From Salinactinospora qingdaonensis (GTDB lineage: Bacteria > Actinomycetota > Actinomycetes > Streptosporangiales > Streptosporangiaceae): 13,704 nucleotides of DNA. Every line of letters begins with the position of its first letter. Position 1 is the first letter of the stretch. The DNA is taken from positions 1 to 13,704 of the forward strand of contig NZ_BAABDD010000054.1 in the NCBI RefSeq assembly GCF_039539445.1, given 5' to 3'. Below the pieces are notes generated by a model. That model worked only from the letters and a program-made list of their open reading frames with translations, was not told where the DNA came from and searched no databases. The position numbers and the translations under genes are program-made. Shown piece by piece: positions 6,597-12,029 of the stretch.

Positions 6597-6638
6597 GCGG
6601 TGGTTCTGGCCCATCGGGGGTGCCAGAGCCGTAACCGC
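6597..6638 (+). terminator. Long hairpin between the membrane-protein gene and lsr2
   Basis: GCGGT (6597-6601) and GGTTCTGGC (6602-6610) pair with GCCAGAGCC (6622-6630) and ACCGC (6634-6638). They form a 14-bp stem with one G-T pair and a 3-base bulge (GTA) around an 11-base loop. It lies 44 bases after the membrane-protein stop and before the lsr2 promoter. No T tract follows, so it would be an actinobacterial-type terminator. Confidence 0.65.
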
Positions 6639-6699
6639 CGCATGCCCGGGAATTCGTTGAGCGGTCAGGAAACCACAGACAATCTTTCCGTGCCGAGAA

Positions 6700-6737
6700 T
6701 TGTCTTTCGCCGCTCCCCGGTATACATTTATATTTAA
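6700..6737 (+). promoter_or_regulatory. lsr2 promoter with AT-rich tract
   Basis: TTGTCT (6700-6705) and TACATT (6723-6728) form a good SigA-type pair with a 17-bp spacer. The -10 lies inside 6721-6737, a 17-bp stretch with one C and no G, which is very unusual in this DNA. Lsr2 binds AT-rich minor groove, so this is a likely site for autoregulation. Transcription should start near 6735, leaving a leader of about 39 bases. Confidence 0.6.
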
Positions 6738-6764
6738 GTGCGTCAGCACTTCTCTGCTGAAAGG
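6738..6764 (+). promoter_or_regulatory. Alternative stem-loops touching the lsr2 ribosome binding site
   Basis: TCAGCA (6743-6748) and TGCTGA (6755-6760) form a perfect 6-bp stem with a 6-base loop. Its 3' arm overlaps the first bases of the ribosome binding site GAAAGG (6759-6764). GTGC (6738-6741) and GCAC (6746-6749) can form a competing 4-bp hairpin with the same bases. This could tune lsr2 translation or mRNA stability. Confidence 0.4.
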
Positions 6765-6773
6765 TCTGTATCC

Positions 6774-7112
6774 ATGGCGCAAAAGGTTCAGGTGCTTCTC
6801 GTCGATGACCTCGACGGCGGCGAGGCAGAGGAGACGGTCTCCTTCGGAGTCGATGGCTCGTCCTACGAGATTGACCTCAGCGGCGAGAATGCCAGCAAGC
6901 TTCGTGAGGCTCTGGCCCCGTTCGTCAATGTGGCACGCAAAGCTCCTACCAAGACTGGGCGCGGCAACCGTCGCCAGCAGCGCAGCACTCCCAGCCGTGA
7001 GCGCAGCGCGGAGATCCGCGCTTGGGCCAAGGCGGCCGGCAAGCAGGTCAACGAGCGTGGCCGTATCCCGGCCTCAATCGTGGCCGAATACGAAGCCGCA
7101 CAATCGCGGTAA
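6774..7112 (+). CDS. lsr2: Lsr2 nucleoid-associated protein (H-NS-like silencer)
   Basis: The 112-residue product begins MAQKVQVLLVDDLDGGEA, the classical Lsr2 N-terminus that forms the dimerisation and oligomerisation domain (about 1-60). A basic linker follows. The C-terminal DNA-binding domain (about 75-112) has IRAWAKAAGKQVNERGRIPASIVAEY with the RGR triplet (95-97), the AT-hook-like element that enters the minor groove. Lsr2 bridges and silences AT-rich, often horizontally acquired DNA. I chose ATG 6774 because it gives the canonical start and has GAAAGG 9 bases upstream; an in-frame GTG at 6738 would add 12 residues. The position beside clpC and near lysS is as in mycobacteria. The AT-rich promoter suggests self-control. 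Confidence 0.97.
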   Translation: MAQKVQVLLVDDLDGGEAEETVSFGVDGSSYEIDLSGENASKLREALAPFVNVARKAPTKTGRGNRRQQRSTPSRERSAEIRAWAKAAGKQVNERGRIPASIVAEYEAAQSR

Positions 7113-7178
7113 CACAATCAAGGCGTTGCCTGCCGGGTGCTGTTCGCTCAGAGCACATCGGGGCAAGCAGTAAGTGGC

Positions 7179-7219
7179 ACGGCCCGTGTGTCCTCAAACC
7201 CTTGAGGAGCGCGGGCCGT
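7179..7219 (+). terminator. lsr2 terminator, two-part hairpin
   Basis: ACGGCCCG (7179-7186) pairs perfectly with CGGGCCGT (7212-7219). Inside it CCTCAA (7192-7197) pairs with TTGAGG (7202-7207) around a 4-base loop. The two helices are separated by a small internal loop. It starts 66 bases after the lsr2 stop and has no strong T tract. Confidence 0.7.
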
Positions 7220-7234
7220 TCGCTTGCGGCGTAC
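7217..7234. promoter_or_regulatory. Probable ClgR operator upstream of clpC
   Basis: CGTTCGCTTGCGGCGTAC contains CGC-Y-N3-R-GCG with T/A-rich flanks. It agrees with the ClgR consensus as I remember it from Corynebacterium (WNNWCGCYNANRGCGWWS) at all but two defined positions. ClgR activates clpC and clpP genes in Streptomyces, Corynebacterium and Mycobacterium. The site is about 260 bases before the clpC start, so the promoter would have to be nearby with a long leader. Confidence 0.5.
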
Positions 7235-7440
7235 TTGGAACACTACAGGCCCGATTGGTAGTTGGATGAGGGTGAACGCCCTATCGTCGGGGAAAGTCTC
7301 TTGCACGGCTTGTCAGCGGAGTCAGGCCAAGCAGGATACGTCCACCGAGTCGGTCAGCAGGAATCGGGCTTACGCGGTGGATCGGGTGCGGTAGCGCCTC
7401 CAGGGAGACTTTCTCCTTGAGGGCCGGAATGCGGAAAGTG

Positions 7441-7461
7441 AGGGTCGGAACTTCCGTCCCT
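7441..7461. promoter_or_regulatory. 21-bp quasi-palindrome upstream of clpC
   Basis: AGGGTCGGAA, one central C, then TTCCGTCCCT: nine of ten arm positions are complementary, the exception being a T-T pair. It ends 30 bases before the clpC ATG. A one-base centre is poor for an RNA hairpin but normal for a dimeric repressor or activator site, so I read it as a DNA operator. It does not match the HAIR or CtsR consensus. Confidence 0.45.
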
Positions 7462-7491
7462 GCCTGACCGCTCTGTGAGGAGCGACGAGAC

Positions 7492-9999
7492 ATGTTCGAG
7501 AGGTTTACCGACCGCGCACGGCGCGTGGTGGTCTTGGCCCAAGAAGAGGCCAGGATGCTCAACCACAACTACATCGGTACGGAGCACATCCTGCTCGGTC
7601 TCATCCACGAGGGTGAGGGCGTCGCTGCGAAGGCTCTGGAGAGCCTGGGCATTAGCCTCGAAGCGGTTCGGCAGCAGGTAGAGGAGATCATCGGTCAGGG
7701 CCAGCAGGCGCCCTCCGGCCACATCCCCTTTACCCCGCGCGCGAAGAAGGTCCTTGAGCTCTCCCTGCGCGAGGCGCTGCAATTGGGTCACAACTACATC
7801 GGAACCGAGCACATCCTGCTTGGTCTCATCCGCGAGGGTGAGGGTGTGGCGGCCCAGGTGCTGGTCAAGCTTGGAGCCGACCTGAACCGCGTGCGCCAGC
7901 AGGTGATCCAGTTGCTGCACGGCTACCAAGGGAAGGAACCGCAGGCTACTGGTGCTTCTTCGGAATCGACGCCGTCGACGTCGCTGGTGCTGGACCAGTT
8001 TGGCCGCAACCTGACCCAGGCCGCGCGCGAAAGCAAGCTGGACCCGGTTATCGGCCGTGACCAGGAGATCGAGCGCGTCATGCAGGTGCTGTCGCGCCGT
8101 ACCAAGAACAACCCTGTCCTCATCGGTGAGCCCGGTGTCGGTAAGACCGCCGTGGTCGAGGGGCTGGCCCAAAAGATCGTCAAGGGGGAGATCCCCGAGA
8201 CGCTCAAGGAGAAGCAGCTCTACACGCTCGACCTGGGCGCGCTGGTCGCCGGTAGCCGCTACCGCGGTGACTTCGAGGAACGCCTGAAGAAGGTCCTTAA
8301 GGAGATCCGTACCCGCGGCGACATCATCCTGTTCATCGATGAGCTGCACACCTTGGTCGGTGCGGGGGCTGCCGAGGGGGCCATCGACGCCGCCTCCATC
8401 CTCAAGCCGATGCTGGCTCGCGGCGAGCTGCAAACCATCGGTGCCACGACGCTGGATGAGTACCGCAAGTACCTTGAGAAGGACGCGGCGCTGGAGCGTC
8501 GTTTCCAGCCGATACAGGTCGACGAGCCCACGATCTCGCACACGATCGAGATCCTGAAGGGGCTGCGCGACCGCTACGAGGCCCACCACCGTGTCTCCAT
8601 CACCGACAGCGCGCTGGTGGCAGCCGCCCAGCTTGCCGATCGCTACATCAGCGACCGGTTCCTGCCCGACAAGGCCATAGACCTGATCGACGAGGCCGGC
8701 TCGCGCATGCGCATCCGCCGCATGACGGCCCCGCCGGACCTGCGCGAGTACGACGAGAAGATCTCGGCCGTGCGGCGCGACAAGGAGTCCGCGATCGACG
8801 CTCAGGACTTCGAGAAGGCCGCGTCGCTGCGTGACGACGAGAAGCAACTGCTCGGCCGCAAGGCTCAGCGGGAGAAGGAGTGGAAGGCCGGCGACATGGA
8901 TGTCGTCGCCGAGGTCGATGAGGAGCTCATCGCCGAGGTGCTGGCCACAGCCACAGGTATCCCGGTGTTCAAGCTCACCGAGGAGGAGAGCTCCCGGCTG
9001 CTGCGCATGGAGGAGGAGCTCCACAAGCGCGTCATCGGCCAGGAGGACGCCATCAAGGCGCTCTCGCAGGCCATCCGGCGCACCCGGGCGGGGTTGAAGG
9101 ACCCCAAGCGTCCCGGCGGCTCGTTCATCTTCGCCGGCCCCTCCGGCGTGGGCAAGACCGAGCTGTCCAAGACGCTGGCGGAGTTCCTCTTCGGCGACGA
9201 AGAGGCGCTGATCCAGCTCGACATGAGCGAGTTCATGGAAAAGCACACCGTCTCGCGGCTGTTCGGCTCGCCCCCGGGCTACGTCGGCTACGAGGAGGGC
9301 GGCCAGCTCACCGAGAAGGTGCGGCGCAAGCCGTTCTCGGTGGTGCTGTTCGATGAGATCGAGAAGGCCCACAACGACATCTTCAACTCGTTGCTCCAGG
9401 TGCTGGAGGAAGGGCGCCTCACCGACGCCCAGGGCCGCAACGTCGATTTCAAGAACACCGTCATCATCATGACGACCAACCTGGGCACCCGTGACATCTC
9501 GCGCGGTGTGGCCATGGGCTTCGCCAAGGAGGACGACTCCAAGACCAACTACGAGCGGATGAAGGGCAAGGTCCAGGAAGAGCTCAAGCAGCACTTCCGG
9601 CCGGAGTTCCTCAACCGTGTCGATGACGTGGTCGTCTTCCACCAGCTCACCCAGCAGGAGATCGTCAGCATCGTGGATCTGATGACCTCCAAGCTCGACG
9701 AGCGGTTGAAGGACCGTGACATGGGCATCGAGCTGCGCCCGGCCGCCAAGACCATGCTGGCCGAACGCGGCTACGATCCCGTGCTGGGAGCCCGGCCGCT
9801 ACGCCGCACGCTCCAGCGTGAGATCGAGGACGCGGTGTCGGAGAAGATCCTCTTCGGGGATCTGCGGCCTGGCCAGATCGTCATCGTCGACGCCGAAGGC
9901 GAGGGCACCGACGGCAGGTTCACCTTCCGTGGCGTTCCCAAGCCCAACTCGGTCCCCGACACCCCACAGGTCGAGGAGAGCAGCGTCAGCGGCGAGTGA
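7492..9999 (+). CDS. clpC: ClpC AAA+ unfoldase of the ClpCP protease
   Basis: The 835-residue product is a full-length ClpC (ClpC1 type), which unfolds proteins with ATP and threads them into ClpP. The N-terminal domain has two Clp repeats (1-145, each with NYIGTEHILLGLI). The first AAA+ module has Walker A GEPGVGKT (212-219) and Walker B FIDE (281-284). A middle domain with a UVR-like segment (about 417-460) follows. The second module has Walker A GPSGVGKT (549-556) and Walker B LFDE (619-622). The ClpP-docking loop reads MGF (675-677) where homologues usually have LGF or VGF. F2, R10, F80 and E89, the residues that bind cyclomarin in M. tuberculosis ClpC1, are all present. ATG 7492 has GAGGAG 9 bases upstream. 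The transcript is probably monocistronic, ending at the hairpin at 10041. Confidence 0.98.
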   Translation: MFERFTDRARRVVVLAQEEARMLNHNYIGTEHILLGLIHEGEGVAAKALESLGISLEAVRQQVEEIIGQGQQAPSGHIPFTPRAKKVLELSLREALQLGHNYIGTEHILLGLIREGEGVAAQVLVKLGADLNRVRQQVIQLLHGYQGKEPQATGASSESTPSTSLVLDQFGRNLTQAARESKLDPVIGRDQEIERVMQVLSRRTKNNPVLIGEPGVGKTAVVEGLAQKIVKGEIPETLKEKQLYTLDLGALVAGSRYRGDFEERLKKVLKEIRTRGDIILFIDELHTLVGAGAAEGAIDAASILKPMLARGELQTIGATTLDEYRKYLEKDAALERRFQPIQVDEPTISHTIEILKGLRDRYEAHHRVSITDSALVAAAQLADRYISDRFLPDKAIDLIDEAGSRMRIRRMTAPPDLREYDEKISAVRRDKESAIDAQDFEKAASLRDDEKQLLGRKAQREKEWKAGDMDVVAEVDEELIAEVLATATGIPVFKLTEEESSRLLRMEEELHKRVIGQEDAIKALSQAIRRTRAGLKDPKRPGGSFIFAGPSGVGKTELSKTLAEFLFGDEEALIQLDMSEFMEKHTVSRLFGSPPGYVGYEEGGQLTEKVRRKPFSVVLFDEIEKAHNDIFNSLLQVLEEGRLTDAQGRNVDFKNTVIIMTTNLGTRDISRGVAMGFAKEDDSKTNYERMKGKVQEELKQHFRPEFLNRVDDVVVFHQLTQQEIVSIVDLMTSKLDERLKDRDMGIELRPAAKTMLAERGYDPVLGARPLRRTLQREIEDAVSEKILFGDLRPGQIVIVDAEGEGTDGRFTFRGVPKPNSVPDTPQVEESSVSGE

Positions 10000-10040
10000 C
10001 CACGCGGGCGCACAGCCCATCGTGATCCACGAGCCCACAA

Positions 10041-10064
10041 GGGGGCGGCCGGACGGCCGCCCCC
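10041..10064. terminator. Strong terminator between convergent clpC and mutY
   Basis: GGGGGCGGCC (10041-10050), loop GGAC, GGCCGCCCCC (10055-10064) form a perfect 10-bp GC stem. It lies 41 bases after the clpC stop and 47 bases past the mutY stop on the other strand, so it probably serves both genes. Confidence 0.85.
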
Positions 10065-10111
10065 TCTCGCATGTCGGGTCACTGTCGGGCCACGGTGACG
10101 CTGCCGGTCGG

Positions 10112-11014
10112 CTACCCCGGATCGCCGGCGACCGGCGTCGCACCCGGCAGCGCATAGGTTCCGTCGTCGAGCGGGTCGACCAGACCGTCGGAGACCAGCG
10201 CGTCCAATGCGCGCTCTCGTTGCACCGGCTCGTCCCACACCCGGTCGAGCGCGGGTTTGGCCACCGGGCCGGGAGACTCGCGCAGCACGGCCAGCAGCCG
10301 CCCCCGGACCTGCCGATCGGTGCCGGCGTAGCTCTGCCCCCGGCGCGGGGGACCGTCATGGGCCGGCCGGCCCGCCAATGTCCACGCGCACTGGTCGATG
10401 ATGGGGCAGTCCACACATTTGGGGGATCGTGCGGTGCACACCAACGCCCCCAACTCCATGACCGCCACCCCCCACCGCACGGCTACGGCCGGCTCCGGCG
10501 GCAGCAGTGCTTCGGCCAGCTCCACCTCGGCCTTGGTTTGGGCCTTCGGCGGGTACTCGACACCGGTCTCGGCCCGGGCGAGGACCCGGCGGACGTTGGT
10601 GTCCAAGATCGCGTGGCGCTGACCGAACGCGAAGCTGGCCACCGCCGCGGAGGTGTAGGAGCCGATCCCCGGCAGTGCCAACAGCTCTTCGCGGGAGGCG
10701 GGCACCTGCCCGGAGTGCCGTTCGACGATCGCGGTGGCGCAGGCGTGCAGGTTGAGGGCGCGGCGCGGGTAGCCCAGCCGGTTCCACATGCGCACAGCCT
10801 CGCCCGGGGCTTCCGCGGCCAGGTCGGCGGGGGTGGGCCACCGCTGCACCCAGGCCTGCCACGCCGGTAGCACGCGGGTGACGGGGGTTTGTTGCAGCAT
10901 GATCTCGCTGACCAGGATCTCCCAGGGGGTGGCCTCGGGGCGCCGCCACGGTAGGTCGCGGGCGTTGCGCTCATACCATGCGAGAACCGCTGGAGTATAA
11001 GGGTTTTCAGTCAT
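10112..11014 (-). CDS. mutY: Adenine DNA glycosylase MutY
   Basis: The 300-residue glycosylase removes adenine mispaired with 8-oxoguanine. Its features line up with the E. coli enzyme. The catalytic Glu is E37 in SEIMLQQTPVTRV, the helix-hairpin-helix is LPGIGSYTSAAVASFAFG (114-131), and the catalytic Asp is D138 in ILDTNVRRVLAR. The four iron-sulfur cysteines are C193, C200, C203 and C209 in the spacing C-x6-C-x2-C-x5-C. The last 75 residues are shorter than the NUDIX-like 8-oxoG-recognition domain of E. coli MutY; actinobacterial MutY is typically about 300 residues. I chose ATG 11014 (MTENPYTPAVLAWY). The frame runs to 11101 without conserved sequence, and no ribosome binding site is evident at 11014, so the mRNA may be leaderless. 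Confidence 0.95.
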   Translation of the reverse strand: MTENPYTPAVLAWYERNARDLPWRRPEATPWEILVSEIMLQQTPVTRVLPAWQAWVQRWPTPADLAAEAPGEAVRMWNRLGYPRRALNLHACATAIVERHSGQVPASREELLALPGIGSYTSAAVASFAFGQRHAILDTNVRRVLARAETGVEYPPKAQTKAEVELAEALLPPEPAVAVRWGVAVMELGALVCTARSPKCVDCPIIDQCAWTLAGRPAHDGPPRRGQSYAGTDRQVRGRLLAVLRESPGPVAKPALDRVWDEPVQRERALDALVSDGLVDPLDDGTYALPGATPVAGDPG

Positions 11015-11020
11015 CTGTAA

Positions 11021-11032
11021 TCGGATATCCGA
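11021..11032. promoter_or_regulatory. 12-bp palindrome between divergent mutY and the anchored-protein gene
   Basis: TCGGATATCCGA is a perfect palindrome 7 bases from the mutY start and 48 bases from the ATG at 11081. It sits where the mutY -10 region would be if mutY is leaderless. It may be a repressor site controlling one or both genes. No regulator is assigned. Confidence 0.4.
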
Positions 11033-11068
11033 CGGCGGGTTGAGTAGGTAAGGTCTTGGGGAAGCCGG

Positions 11069-11074
11069 GATACT
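11069..11074 (+). promoter_or_regulatory. -10-like GATACT giving a leaderless start at 11081
   Basis: GATACT resembles TATACT. It ends 6 bases before ATG 11081, so the transcript would begin at or near the A of the start codon. There is no ribosome binding site upstream, which agrees with a leaderless mRNA. No clear -35 is present. Confidence 0.4.
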
Positions 11075-11080
11075 ACGCGC

Positions 11081-11884
11081 ATGGCCTCTAGCGCTGGACA
11101 CCCCGGACCTGTGAGTCCCGAAACGTATTGGAAGCGGCGTGTCTTCGTGCTGGCCGGGATTCTCGTAGTAGTTGCCCTCATCGCTTATGCGTGTTCCGTT
11201 TCCGGGTCCTCCTCGGACGATGGGAACCGGGCGGCCAATGTCGACCCCAGTCCCGACTCCAGTACGTCGCCGGAGAATTCCCCTGCCCCCACTATCTCAG
11301 TCCCCTCCTCTTCCAGTGACGAGTCGAGTGCGGACGGCGGCGGGAACGGTGGCGGAGCCGGAGCCGGGGGAGGAGGGTCGGGCTCCGCCGGCGGTTCCGA
11401 GGGAGGCGGTGGCTCTGGATCGGGCGGTGACGCCGCGGCTGCCGCCGACGACGGCGAGGAGATCCCGGCCCCGCAACAGCCCGAAGACCCCTGCCGGCCC
11501 GAGGACGTCGTCGTCACGGTCTCCCTTGACCAGGACGACTATGCCGCGGGCGAGCAGCCCGTGATCACGCTCGACGTGGTCAACACCGCCAAGCAGACCT
11601 GTACCGTCGATCTCGGTCCCGCGGCCATGGAGGTGCGCATCACCTCCGGTCCCGACCGGATTTTCTCCACGGCCGACTGTCAGGAGCAGACCAAGTCTTC
11701 CGGTAGCCGCGAGACTCAACTGCGCTACGGCGTCCCCGAGACCGTCACGATCACCTGGGATCGTAAGCGCTCCTGGGAAGACTGTCGCGACGACGAGGTG
11801 GCGGCCCGCGCGGGCACCTACATCGCCACCTTGTACAGCCAGTACGACCAGGGCGCCGAACGACAGGTATTCCGGCTGAACTGA
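11081..11884 (+). CDS. Membrane-anchored, probably exported protein with Gly/Ser stalk (Rv3587c-like by position and architecture)
   Basis: The 267-residue product has a short cytoplasmic N-terminus ending WKRR and one hydrophobic helix (about 21-37: VFVLAGILVVVALIAYA). A Ser/Pro/Asp-rich region (40-84) and a striking Gly/Ser/Ala stalk (85-120) follow. The C-terminal domain (about 135-267) is of alternating beta-strand character with four cysteines (138, 174, 200, 235) that could form two disulfides. This suggests a helix-anchored extracytoplasmic beta-sandwich. C38 is not in a good lipobox. In M. tuberculosis the comparable site beside disA and radA holds Rv3587c, a membrane protein of nearly the same length; orthology is inferred from position, not alignment. 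Function is unknown. It is divergent from mutY and convergent with radA. Confidence 0.8.
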   Translation: MASSAGHPGPVSPETYWKRRVFVLAGILVVVALIAYACSVSGSSSDDGNRAANVDPSPDSSTSPENSPAPTISVPSSSSDESSADGGGNGGGAGAGGGGSGSAGGSEGGGGSGSGGDAAAAADDGEEIPAPQQPEDPCRPEDVVVTVSLDQDDYAAGEQPVITLDVVNTAKQTCTVDLGPAAMEVRITSGPDRIFSTADCQEQTKSSGSRETQLRYGVPETVTITWDRKRSWEDCRDDEVAARAGTYIATLYSQYDQGAERQVFRLN

Positions 11885-11885
11885 A

Positions 11886-11998
11886 CGAGGGGGCGGTGCC
11901 TCCTGATCGCGCCGGCGCGCGGTCGCTCCATAGTAGCGGCCACGCGCCGGCCGGTGGCCGTGTCGTCACGGAGCCGCCCCGTGCGGCGCTCCCCCTCG
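11886..11998. terminator. Complex GC-rich fold between convergent genes
   Basis: CGAGGGGG (11886-11893) pairs with CCCCCTCG (11991-11998) and encloses smaller elements: a 12-bp palindrome CGCGCCGGCGCG (11908-11919) and a hairpin CGGCCAC/GTGGCCG (11937-11943 and 11954-11960). GGGGCGG (11890-11896) can instead pair with CCGCCCC (11974-11980), so two folds compete. It most likely terminates both the anchored-protein gene and radA. In M. tuberculosis disA follows radA directly; here only this element does. Confidence 0.5.
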
Positions 11999-12029
11999 GT
12001 CGGTTCCTCCCACCGGCCCTCGCGCCGTC

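Larger units (their letters stand above)
7113..7491. other. lsr2-clpC intergenic region
   Basis: These 379 bases hold no gene. They contain the lsr2 terminator hairpin (7179-7219), a ClgR-box match overlapping its end (7217-7234), a small hairpin AGGGAGA/TCTCCTT (7402-7408 and 7412-7418), a 21-bp quasi-palindrome (7441-7461) and the clpC ribosome binding site GAGGAG (7477-7482). The length suggests a regulated clpC promoter with a long leader. I could not place the -10 and -35 with confidence. Confidence 0.5.

Noticed and set aside
7192..7207. CCTCAA/TTGAGG as a HAIR (HspR) element near clpC
   Set aside because: The half-sites face the opposite way from the HAIR consensus (CTTGAGT-N7-ACTCAAG) and the spacing is wrong. 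It is the inner stem of the lsr2 terminator.
7354..9642. 762-codon open frame on the minus strand opposite clpC
   Set aside because: It is a shadow of clpC. In high-GC DNA the antisense frame stays open by codon bias. Its Leu/Val/Asp/Gly-rich translation matches no family, whereas the plus-strand ClpC is certain.
9716..10870. 384-codon plus-strand frame spanning the clpC end and mutY
   Set aside because: It overlaps two solid genes and the terminator at 10041-10064, and its translation is Arg/Pro-rich noise.
11180..11199. Possible lipobox ending at Cys38 of the anchored protein
   Set aside because: The residues before the Cys are A-Y-A. Position -3 should be Leu, Val or Ile and Tyr at -2 is unusual, so an uncleaved membrane anchor is preferred.
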